Positions 1-6,169 of a stretch of DNA of 9,897 nucleotides are shown piece by piece. The DNA lies in assembly GCA_017408325.1 (NCBI GenBank), contig JAFQUW010000058.1:1-9897 (forward strand). Reading direction: 5' to 3'. The DNA is from Clostridia bacterium. GTDB taxonomy: Bacteria > Bacillota > Clostridia > Oscillospirales > SIG627. Each line of letters begins with the position of its first letter. Position 1 is the stretch's first letter. A program made the translations under genes and the position numbers. The notes below the pieces were generated by a model, which was not told where the DNA came from, made no database searches, and worked only from the letters and a program-made list of their open reading frames with translations.

Positions 1-1096
1 CGACGTCTTCGTCGACGGCGGCCTGCGCGAGAAGATTCAAAAACGGGCGCATACTGTCGTAGGGATAGAACAGGAAGAGATCGTTCTTCTTTGCCTGCAG
101 ATGGATCGGCACGTCTTTTTCGATGGATCGCGGCCACCTCGGCGGCATCGGCGCGTGCGTGAGACGCTCCTTCATCTTCGGGGAAAGGCGCCCTTCGAGC
201 GAGAAGACGTAGCCCATGTCGAGCGGCAGGTCGAGCAGGAAGATCGCCTCTTTGGAAAGGCCGAGTTTTTCGCCCAGATATTTGACGATGCTGCGCGGGG
301 CACCCGCGCGGAATTCCAGACGCACCGGGGAGAGTCGTCCGCGCTTTTTTAAGATCTCTTTCATGTATTTGCGGTAGTCGTGCTCCTCGTCGGAGAAACT
401 GTCGGCGACCTCAATGTCGGCGTTGCGCGTCACGCGGCAGACGGTGCTTGCCTTGACGGTGTACGCCTGAAAGATGTGGCGCAGGTTGTGACGAATGAGA
501 TCCTCGCAAAGCACGTAACGAAGCGTGTCGCCGTCGCTCGGAAGGTAGATGACGCGCGGCAGAACGTGGCTGATGGGGATGAGGCCGAAACTGTTTTTGG
601 CTCCCTCAAAGGAAAGTTGTGCGACCACGTAGATGAGTTTGTTTTCCAGGTGGGGGAAGGGGTGGCGCGAGTCGATGATCTGAGGCGAGAGCAGCGGCAG
701 GATCTGCCGTTGAAAATAGTCTTTTAAGAAGGCGCGGTCTCCTTTTTGAAGTTTGGAGATCTTTTCGCGTACAAAACCTTCCTTTTCGAGGGCGTCCCGC
801 ACGGTGCGGTGGCAGACGCCGAGCCGCTCGTAGAGCGGGGCGACGGCGCAGAGGATCGCGTCGATCTGCTCGCGGCTGGTCATGCCCGTCTTGTTGTCGG
901 AGACGTCGTTTTTTAAGAGTGCGCGGTCGTGCAGACCGCCGACGCGGATCATGAAAAATTCATCGAGGTTGGAGCCGAAAATAGAGATGAATTTCAGCCG
1001 TTCAAAGGCGGGAAGATTCTCGCAGAGAGATTCTTCGAGCACGCGTCGGTTGAACTCTAACCAGGACAGTTCGCGGTTGAAAAACAGTTCCTTCAT
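1..1096 (-). CDS. ppk1: Polyphosphate kinase PPK1, N-terminal part (runs off left edge)
   Basis: PPK1 reversibly transfers the gamma phosphate of ATP to inorganic polyphosphate. I translated the minus strand from the ATG at 1096 to the window edge and found 365 uninterrupted codons with no frameshift. The family's N-terminal signature NRELSWLEFNRRVLEE lies at residues 7-22, and SNLDEFFMIRVGGL at 42-55. In the latter, Asn43 should match the ATP-contacting Asn of E. coli PPK (my alignment from memory). Residues of about 105-315 fit the head domain. The start of the C1 catalytic domain is visible as DLFLFYPYDSM near 339-349, where the family more often has His in place of the first Tyr. The autophosphorylated histidine lies beyond the edge, so catalytic competence cannot be judged. 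The start follows GAGGAGAA (complement of 1101-1108) and a good promoter. The gene is divergent from the polysaccharide operon. Confidence 0.95.
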   Translation of the reverse strand, partial: MKELFFNRELSWLEFNRRVLEESLCENLPAFERLKFISIFGSNLDEFFMIRVGGLHDRALLKNDVSDNKTGMTSREQIDAILCAVAPLYERLGVCHRTVRDALEKEGFVREKISKLQKGDRAFLKDYFQRQILPLLSPQIIDSRHPFPHLENKLIYVVAQLSFEGAKNSFGLIPISHVLPRVIYLPSDGDTLRYVLCEDLIRHNLRHIFQAYTVKASTVCRVTRNADIEVADSFSDEEHDYRKYMKEILKKRGRLSPVRLEFRAGAPRSIVKYLGEKLGLSKEAIFLLDLPLDMGYVFSLEGRLSPKMKERLTHAPMPPRWPRSIEKDVPIHLQAKKNDLFLFYPYDSMRPFLNLLAQAAVDEDV

Positions 1097-1130
1097 TTCT
1101 TTCTCCTCAGGGCGGTGTTTCCGTGTGTTC

Positions 1131-1159
1131 AGTATAACATTTCGGACGCTTAATTGCAA
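1131..1159 (-). promoter_or_regulatory. Sigma-A-type promoter of ppk1
   Basis: On the minus strand, TTGCAA (1159-1154, 4 of 6 matches to the -35 consensus) is separated by exactly 17 bp from TATACT (1136-1131, 5 of 6). A TG one base before the -10 box makes it an extended -10. The predicted start near 1124 gives a leader of about 28 nt containing the GAGGAGAA ribosome binding site. This is inferred from sequence pattern only. Confidence 0.75.
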
Positions 1160-1238
1160 GTCATTGCGGGTCGAAAAAACAAGAGAGGCAAGTCTGTTCT
1201 CCGACAAAAAAGAAGCGTTCGCGTACGGGCGCTTTTCC

Positions 1239-1267
1239 TTGACAGAAGAGCGAAAAAGTGATAGAAT
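1239..1267 (+). promoter_or_regulatory. Sigma-A-type promoter of the polysaccharide/BY-kinase operon
   Basis: A perfect -35 box TTGACA (1239-1244), a 17-bp spacer and TAGAAT (1262-1267, 5 of 6), with TG at 1259-1260 forming an extended -10. It is the only strong promoter seen in front of the operon. The predicted start near 1274 leaves a leader of about 80 nt before the ATG at 1355. Consensus quality suggests high basal transcription unless repressed. Confidence 0.85.
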
Positions 1268-1274
1268 CTATTAT

Positions 1275-1338
1275 GGCTCTTTTTGGTGCTTGCCACACGG
1301 GGGGAGCCGAGTGATTTTTGAACGGTTTGACAGAACCG
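1275..1338 (+). promoter_or_regulatory. Leader inverted repeats upstream of the first operon gene
   Basis: The predicted leader holds two inverted repeats. GGCTC (1275-1279) can pair with GAGCC (1304-1308) around a 24-nt loop that contains a small inner GTG/CAC pairing, and a five-T run follows at 1315-1319. CGGTT (1323-1327) can pair with AACCG (1334-1338) around a 6-nt loop, directly upstream of the AAAGGAGA ribosome binding site (1342-1349). Either could be a weak attenuator, a translational hairpin or an operator. The stems are only 5 bp, so this may be chance, and no known riboswitch class was recognised. Confidence 0.3.
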
Positions 1339-1354
1339 ACCAAAGGAGAACAAG

Positions 1355-2203
1355 ATGAAAAAAGAGTTGACCCCTGCGGGCATTCTTCGCAGTTTCGGAA
1401 AGTGCTGGTGGATGTGCGTCCTCGTGGCGGCGATGTTCGCCACCGGTGCGTTTTTCTACAGCCGATACAACTACCGTGAGGCTTACACCTCCCGTGCACA
1501 GATCATGGTCCGTTTCTCGGACGACAATCAGAACTCTTCCGCTTCCAGCGCGATGCAGGGAGCCAATTACGCCCAAAAGATGATCAACACTTACGTCTCC
1601 ATTCTCACCGACAGCAACGATTTTAAGGATTACGTGAAGCAGACGTATCTTCTGAAATACAACACGACGAATTTCCCGCGTTACTCGACGACGTTCACCA
1701 CGGCGACGGACACGCAACTTGTCACCGTCAACATCACGGCGTATCAGCCCGAGTACGCGTACCAACTCTGTGAGACCTTCGTGGAATGTGCGCCGAAGTA
1801 CATTGCCGACCGAACGGGCAAGGCCGACGAACTGCTCATCACCGACAATGCCACCGAGCCGAAGACCCCCTCCAACAGCGACAACAGCGCGCGAAACACC
1901 ATCATTGCGGCTTTGTTAGGCTTCTTGGTTCCTTTCGCGATCACTGTGGTGATCGACCTGTTTGACGTTCGCATCCTGACGGCGGAGGATCTGCGTACCA
2001 CCTACAATTATCCGGTGCTCGGTGAGATCCCCGATTTTGAGCGTTACACCGGTAAATCGCGCCGCCGCGGTTACGGTTACGGCTATGGTTACGGCTACGG
2101 TTCCTATTCGCGCGGCTACGGCTACGGCTACGGATACGGATACGGCGGCTATCAGCCGAACCGAAAGACCGGCTCCGCCGAGAAACAGACGGGAGGAAAG
2201 TAA
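1355..2203 (+). CDS. Wzz/CpsC-like polysaccharide co-polymerase and tyrosine kinase modulator with Tyr-Gly repeat tail
   Basis: A 282-residue membrane protein of the CpsC/CapA/YveK type, the activator of a separate cytoplasmic BY-kinase and a regulator of glycan chain length. Transmembrane helix 1 lies at about residues 17-36 and helix 2 at about 182-203, with an extracellular domain between them. A short Pro-containing stretch (EPKTPSNS, 168-175) sits just before helix 2, as is usual in the family. After helix 2 the conserved pattern DVRILTAEDLRTTYNYPVLG is present (204-223). The oddity is the cytoplasmic end: after three arginines, residues 239-266 form two blocks of five Gly-Tyr repeats separated by SYSR, giving 12 tyrosines in 27 residues. 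Family members normally stop soon after helix 2 or have a short tail, so this looks like an added phosphorylatable tail. The start is set by AAAGGAGA at 1342-1349. It is the first gene of a five-gene operon. Confidence 0.9.
   Translation: MKKELTPAGILRSFGKCWWMCVLVAAMFATGAFFYSRYNYREAYTSRAQIMVRFSDDNQNSSASSAMQGANYAQKMINTYVSILTDSNDFKDYVKQTYLLKYNTTNFPRYSTTFTTATDTQLVTVNITAYQPEYAYQLCETFVECAPKYIADRTGKADELLITDNATEPKTPSNSDNSARNTIIAALLGFLVPFAITVVIDLFDVRILTAEDLRTTYNYPVLGEIPDFERYTGKSRRRGYGYGYGYGYGSYSRGYGYGYGYGYGGYQPNRKTGSAEKQTGGK
2069..2152 (+). repeat. In-frame hexanucleotide repeat coding a (Gly-Tyr)n tail
   Basis: A degenerate tandem repeat of the 6-bp unit TAYGGN occurs in two blocks of five units (2069-2098 and 2114-2143), followed by one more Tyr codon at 2150-2152. 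Because the unit is exactly two codons, gain or loss of units keeps the reading frame and changes only the number of tyrosines. Codons vary between TAC/TAT and GGC/GGT/GGA. Confidence 0.85.
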
Positions 2204-2204
2204 A

Positions 2205-3047
2205 ATGGCAAACCTGAAAAAGACCGAAACGGCGGCCCCCGTTGAAGAACAGACCGAATCCAAGGGAAAGAAAAAACTCGGTATCAACCCGGAGATCAGC
2301 TTTTCCGTGACCGAGGCGTACAAAGCCCTTCGTACCAACATCAATTTCACCATTCCCGGCGACGGTTGCAAGAGCTTCCTCGTCACCAGCGCCGTGCTCT
2401 CCGAGGGTAAGACGACGACGTCCACCTCGCTTGCGCTGACCATTGCGCAGACCGAGGCGAGCGTCATCATCATCGACGCGGATATGCGTCGACCGAAGGT
2501 GCATTCCAAGTTCAAGATCGTCAACAAGATCGGTCTGTCGAACATCCTCGGCGGTATGTGCACGGCGGATGAAGCGATCCAGCCCGTGGAAGACGTTCCG
2601 AATCTCTCCTTGATCTCTGCAGGTACCCTGCCTCCCAACCCGGCGGAATTGCTTGCCGGTGATGCGATGGCGGACTTGGTTGCCATGCTCAAAGAACGCT
2701 ACGACTACGTCATCATCGATACGCCTCCCGTGGACATCGTCGCGGATGCTCTGCCCCTGACGAAACTGGTCGACGGCGTGGTGCTTGTCGTGCGCTACCA
2801 CCAGAGTATCCACCCCGAGCTTGCCGCTGCGGTGGAGAGACTGGAATTTGCCGGCGCACGCATCCTCGGCTTCGTGCTCAACGGCGTGGAAGAGACGACG
2901 ACGTATTATCGCGGCCGCTATAAGCGTTACGGCCGTTACAAGAGATACGGCTATTCCGGCTATAACTACGGTTACGGCTACGGATATTCCTCCAAAGAAT
3001 CCTCGGACGACTCTGCTTCGGCGCAGGGTAAAACGGAGGAGAAATAA
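2205..3047 (+). CDS. BY-kinase (CpsD/CapB/YwqD-like tyrosine-protein kinase) with long tyrosine-rich tail
   Basis: A 280-residue P-loop tyrosine kinase that autophosphorylates on a C-terminal tyrosine cluster and is activated by the membrane modulator encoded just upstream. EAYKALRTN (37-45) is the family's N-terminal oligomerisation motif. Walker A is SAVLSEGKT (62-70, Lys69), Walker A' is VIIIDADMRRP (87-97, Asp91 and Asp93), and Walker B is YVIIDTPP (168-175, Asp172). The tail carries 12 tyrosines between residues 234 and 261. It includes an exact six-residue duplication (RYKRYG at 238-243 and 244-249) and then a Tyr-Gly run that resembles the modulator's tail; typical Gram-positive kinases have about three to five tail tyrosines. 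The ATG at 2205 is chosen because GGAGGAAAG (2192-2200) is correctly placed there and homology starts there. An in-frame upstream ATG lies inside the previous gene. There is a one-base gap to the preceding stop codon. Confidence 0.95.
   Translation: MANLKKTETAAPVEEQTESKGKKKLGINPEISFSVTEAYKALRTNINFTIPGDGCKSFLVTSAVLSEGKTTTSTSLALTIAQTEASVIIIDADMRRPKVHSKFKIVNKIGLSNILGGMCTADEAIQPVEDVPNLSLISAGTLPPNPAELLAGDAMADLVAMLKERYDYVIIDTPPVDIVADALPLTKLVDGVVLVVRYHQSIHPELAAAVERLEFAGARILGFVLNGVEETTTYYRGRYKRYGRYKRYGYSGYNYGYGYGYSSKESSDDSASAQGKTEEK
2904..2987 (+). repeat. Tyrosine-codon-rich repeat in the kinase tail
   Basis: This stretch codes 12 tyrosines in 28 residues. It shares a 14-bp identical string, GGTTACGGCTACGG (2970-2983), with the modulator's repeat (2087-2100). 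The upstream half codes the duplicated RYKRYG unit with different synonymous codons in each copy (2916-2933 and 2934-2951). Confidence 0.75.
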
Positions 3048-3049
3048 CG

Positions 3050-3763
3050 ATGCTCTGCGATCTGCACACCCATCTTTTGCCCGGCGTGGACGATGGCGCG
3101 GCAGATCTGTCCGAGAGCCTTCGTTTGCTTTCACAAGAAGAAGCTTGCGGTGTGGACACGGTCGTGCTCACACCGCATTTCAAGCCTCAAGTGCAAAACT
3201 CTGAGGACTTTTTTGCGCGACGTGCCGCGGCTTTTGAGACTTTGCGGGAAGGGTATTCCGGACCGATCGAGTTTCGTCTGGGCGCGGAGGTGCTTTACTC
3301 AAAGTACCTTGCGAACATGGAGCGCATCGGAGATTTTTGTATCGAGGGAACCGATTATCTGCTCCTGGAAATGCCGTACCACGCACAGTTTGATGAAAAG
3401 ACGGTTCGAAGCGTGCTTCGCCTATTCGACGAGCACGGGATAAGACCGATCTTGGCACACGTGGAGAGGTACGACGCAGTTTTGCGGGACGTTTCGATTT
3501 TGGAACGGTTCCGCGAGGGCGGTTGCCTGTTCCAGGTCAATGCCGCAACCGTGACACGAAAAGGCTTTTTCGCCGGCCGCTTTTTAAAACGGCTTGTGAA
3601 AGAAGGGTATCTGGATCTTTTGGGGAGTGACTGCCACGATCCCGAACACCGCAAGGCAGAGATTGCCCCGGCGATCAATAGACTGCGCGAACTGTTCGGG
3701 GAACAGATCGTCCGTGAAATCCTGGGAGCAACCGAGATGGTCTTATCCAATCAAAGGTGGTAA
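3050..3763 (+). CDS. PHP-family tyrosine-protein phosphatase (CpsB/YwqE/Wzb-like)
   Basis: A 237-residue manganese-dependent phosphatase of the PHP fold, which removes phosphate from the tyrosine tail of the BY-kinase and so resets the switch. The N-terminal signature DLHTHLLPGVDDGA (4-17) supplies His6, His8 and Asp14. Other expected metal ligands are visible as TPH (His43), GAE (Glu80), AHVERY (His137) and GSDCHDPEH (Asp194, His196). Length matches the family. The start at 3050 is two bases after the kinase stop codon and follows a GGAGG in the kinase's last codons, so translation is probably coupled. The order modulator, kinase, phosphatase puts the phosphatase last, whereas streptococcal capsule loci place cpsB before cpsC and cpsD. 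With many more tyrosines than usual on its substrates, it would face a heavily multisite target. Confidence 0.95.
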   Translation: MLCDLHTHLLPGVDDGAADLSESLRLLSQEEACGVDTVVLTPHFKPQVQNSEDFFARRAAAFETLREGYSGPIEFRLGAEVLYSKYLANMERIGDFCIEGTDYLLLEMPYHAQFDEKTVRSVLRLFDEHGIRPILAHVERYDAVLRDVSILERFREGGCLFQVNAATVTRKGFFAGRFLKRLVKEGYLDLLGSDCHDPEHRKAEIAPAINRLRELFGEQIVREILGATEMVLSNQRW

Positions 3764-3766
3764 ACA

Positions 3767-5647
3767 ATGAAATTCAATCAACGGTTTTTGTCAAATCTGC
3801 ATCGTTTTTTCCTGCCTTTGCTGGACCTGGGCGTGGCATTCTGTGCATACGTTCTCTCGGAATTGATCTGGGAGAAGAAAGCGGAAGTTCCGCTGACCGT
3901 CTGGTCGCATCTCCCTTCCGTTTTGTTTTGCGTGGCCGCTTTTTTTGCGGTGTTCTACTTCTTCCCGGTGCATCGGACGATCTGGCGTTATGCGCAGGCC
4001 CCCGAGTACATTCAGTGCAGTTTGGCTTCATTGGTTGCCACGGCTTTCTATGCCGTTTTGGACCTGATCTTTGGAAATTGTGCGCTTCACTCCTTCGGAT
4101 TTTACGTCTTCTTCGGACTTTTTGCTCTGGTCGGTGCGCTCGGACTCCGCTTGATCTACCGCGTGGTCTCCGGCGGACTTTGGCGCGCGGCTGCCGGTAA
4201 GCGCCGCCGCACGCTCCTCGTCGGTGCGGGCGAAGCGGCAATGGCGCTGATCGCCGAATCCCGTGAGAACGTCAACTGCGATTTTGTCGTGGTCGCCGCC
4301 GTGGACGACGACCCATCGAAGGTCGGCCGCCGCTTGGGAGGTGTGCCCATCTGCGGAAGCACCGCGGACATCCCTTCGGTGGCAAAAGCCTACCGTGCGG
4401 AGTACATCATCGTGGCCATCCCTTCTGTCGGAAACCAAAAGCGCGCCGAGATCCTGGACATCTGTTCCGAACTCGGAATCCTGGTGCGGATGCTGCCGCG
4501 CGTGGCGGATCTGCCCGAGGAGCGCGATGCGCACCGCATTTTCAAATCCCTGCGTGAGATCGATCCCGACGAACTGCTCGGGCGCGAACCGGTGGATCTG
4601 ACGGATGAACGCGTGATCGACTTTTTGTCGGGCAAACGCGTGCTTGTTACGGGCGGCGGCGGTTCGATCGGAAGCGAACTTTGCCGACAGATCGCCTCGA
4701 TGGGTGTCTCGCGTCTGACCATCTTTGATATTTATGAAAACAACGCCTACGAGATCGAGCAGGAGCTGCGCCGCACCTACGGTGATCGGCTGGATCTTCA
4801 CGTCTTGATCGGCAGTGTGCGCGACTACGCGCGTCTCTCGCAGGTCTTTGAAGCCGAGCGTCCGCAGATCGTGTTTCACGCGGCGGCGCACAAACACGTG
4901 CCTTTGATGGAATTTTCGCCGCAGGAAGCGGTGAAGAACAACGTCTTCGGCACGCTCAACACCGCACGCGCTTCGATCGCACACAAGGTGGAAAAATTCA
5001 TTCTTATCTCCACGGATAAGGCGGTCAATCCCACGAACGTGATGGGTGCGACCAAGCGTCTGTGTGAGATGATCGTGCAGTCGTTTGCCAATACGTCTTC
5101 GACGCAGTTTGCCGCCGTGCGATTTGGAAACGTGCTCGGCAGCAACGGTTCCGTCATTCCGCTTTTCAAGCGTCAGATCGCCGCGGGCGGCCCCGTCACG
5201 GTGACGGATCCCGAGATCATCCGCTATTTTATGACGATCCCCGAGGCATCGCAACTCGTTCTGACCGCCGCCGCAATGGCGAAGGGCGGTGAGATCTTTG
5301 TTCTGGATATGGGCAACCCCGTCAAGATCGTCGACCTTGCCAAGAAGATGATCCAGCTCTCCGGCCTTCGCGAGGGACGCGACATTGAAATTCGCTATAC
5401 GGGTCTGCGTCCGGGGGAAAAACTCTACGAAGAACTCTTGATGAGCGAAGAGGGCATGAAGAAAACGGAAAATGCCAAGATCTTCATCGGTCAACCGATT
5501 TTGATCGATCGCGAAAAGTTCTTGCAAGATCTCAAAGATCTGTCTGAACTTGTGCGTTCGGGCGATCCCAAAGCACGCGACGTTGTGCGTCTGCTTGCCC
5601 GTGCCGTTGATACCTACCATCCGAAGGGAATCGGAGAAAACGCATGA
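3767..5647 (+). CDS. Membrane-bound nucleotide-sugar 4,6-dehydratase (CapD/PglF/WbpM-like)
   Basis: A 626-residue polysaccharide biosynthesis enzyme predicted to convert UDP-GlcNAc, or a related UDP-sugar, to a 4-keto-6-deoxy sugar with bound NAD. About four N-terminal helices (near 11-32, 47-67, 84-104 and 111-131) anchor it in the membrane. A first Rossmann domain starts at LLVGAGEAA (150-158), and the catalytic extended SDR domain starts at LVTGGGGSIGSE (293-304). Further family motifs are HAAAHKHVPLME (381-392), STDKAVNPTN (415-424) and FGNVLGSNGS (near 453-462). The usual catalytic YxxxK is MGATK (Met426, Lys430), the substitution known from the large WbpM/PglF-type dehydratases, so the enzyme is probably active. 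The start follows AAAGGTGG (3753-3760), three bases after the phosphatase stop. Exact substrate and stereochemistry (C5-inverting or not) cannot be read from the sequence. UDP-sugar enzymes are known BY-kinase substrates in Staphylococcus. Confidence 0.93.
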   Translation: MKFNQRFLSNLHRFFLPLLDLGVAFCAYVLSELIWEKKAEVPLTVWSHLPSVLFCVAAFFAVFYFFPVHRTIWRYAQAPEYIQCSLASLVATAFYAVLDLIFGNCALHSFGFYVFFGLFALVGALGLRLIYRVVSGGLWRAAAGKRRRTLLVGAGEAAMALIAESRENVNCDFVVVAAVDDDPSKVGRRLGGVPICGSTADIPSVAKAYRAEYIIVAIPSVGNQKRAEILDICSELGILVRMLPRVADLPEERDAHRIFKSLREIDPDELLGREPVDLTDERVIDFLSGKRVLVTGGGGSIGSELCRQIASMGVSRLTIFDIYENNAYEIEQELRRTYGDRLDLHVLIGSVRDYARLSQVFEAERPQIVFHAAAHKHVPLMEFSPQEAVKNNVFGTLNTARASIAHKVEKFILISTDKAVNPTNVMGATKRLCEMIVQSFANTSSTQFAAVRFGNVLGSNGSVIPLFKRQIAAGGPVTVTDPEIIRYFMTIPEASQLVLTAAAMAKGGEIFVLDMGNPVKIVDLAKKMIQLSGLREGRDIEIRYTGLRPGEKLYEELLMSEEGMKKTENAKIFIGQPILIDREKFLQDLKDLSELVRSGDPKARDVVRLLARAVDTYHPKGIGENA

Positions 5648-6117
5648 AAAAGAAGATCCGCCGCCTGATCTTGTGGACGCTTGTCGTCCTGGTTTCGGCG
5701 GCGATCTTTTGTTTCAGTGCACAGCCTGCAAGTGAGTCTGCTGCGCTTTCGGGAGAGGTGACGGGGGGACTCTACAGCGTTTTGCAGCGATTTTTCCCCG
5801 ATCTTCGCTTCTCCGATTGGGAGACGGCGGTGGCCGTCGTGCGAAAACTCGCACATCTCTTTTTGTATTTTTCGCTGGCCGTCTTTTCGTTCTTTGCGTT
5901 TGATACGGACGTTTCGCCGCGGGGGCGTGCGGCCTTGTTCGCGTTTCTCTTTTGCGTTCTGTTTGCGGCAAGCGACGAGGTGCATCAGGCGTTTGTCCCC
6001 GGACGGGCGATGCTCGTAACCGACGTGTTCATCGACTCTGCGGGTGCACTCTTCGGTCTTCTGTTTTCGTTTTTGTGTTTGCGACTGCTGTCTCGAAGGG
6101 CAAGGAGGACGCGGTAA
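5644..6117 (+). CDS. VanZ-like family membrane protein
   Basis: A 157-residue protein with about four hydrophobic helices. VanZ-like signatures are present in order: FSAQPASES (24-32) after helix 1, RKLAHLFLY (67-75), DEVHQAFVPGR (111-121), and Asp127 followed by DSAG (131-134). Family members are small integral membrane proteins. VanZ itself gives low-level teicoplanin resistance by an unknown route, and many VanZ-like genes sit in polysaccharide or cell-envelope loci, so resistance should not be assumed. The ATG overlaps the dehydratase stop codon (ATGA, 5644-5647) and CGGAGA (5632-5637) is the ribosome binding site, indicating translational coupling. It is the last gene of the operon, ending just before the terminator. 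Confidence 0.88.
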   Translation: MKKKIRRLILWTLVVLVSAAIFCFSAQPASESAALSGEVTGGLYSVLQRFFPDLRFSDWETAVAVVRKLAHLFLYFSLAVFSFFAFDTDVSPRGRAALFAFLFCVLFAASDEVHQAFVPGRAMLVTDVFIDSAGALFGLLFSFLCLRLLSRRARRTR

Positions 6118-6128
6118 CGAACAGAAAA

Positions 6129-6164
6129 ATCCCGTGTGGAATTTCCACACGGGATCTTTTTTTT
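6129..6164 (+). terminator. Bidirectional rho-independent terminator
   Basis: A 12-bp perfect stem (6129-6140 with 6144-6155, core CCCGTGTGGA) with a tiny loop is followed by eight T on the plus strand (6157-6164). On the minus strand it is followed by five T (complement of 6125-6129). It closes the rightward polysaccharide operon and also serves the convergent gene whose stop codon is at 6170-6172. Confidence 0.95.
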
Positions 6165-6169
6165 GTGTG

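Noticed and set aside
101..727. Plus-strand open frames inside the ppk1 region
   Set aside because: The minus strand reads as uninterrupted PPK1 with strong motifs, so the plus-strand frames are shadows.
1213..1236. Possible hairpin AAGCG/CGCTT followed by T's just upstream of the -35 box
   Set aside because: The stem is only 5 bp with a 12-nt loop and no transcript would end there. It could be an operator but has nothing to support it.
1941..3134. Minus-strand open frame of nearly 400 codons opposite the modulator and kinase
   Set aside because: The plus-strand genes are confirmed by family motifs in the same DNA. The antisense product is low-complexity Arg/Ser-rich and crosses three real genes.
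4028..5620. Very long (530-codon) open frame on the minus strand opposite the dehydratase gene
   Set aside because: It is an antisense shadow created by codon bias of the real gene. It has no recognisable domain, no convincing ribosome binding site, and a His/Arg/Asp-rich composition typical of antisense frames.
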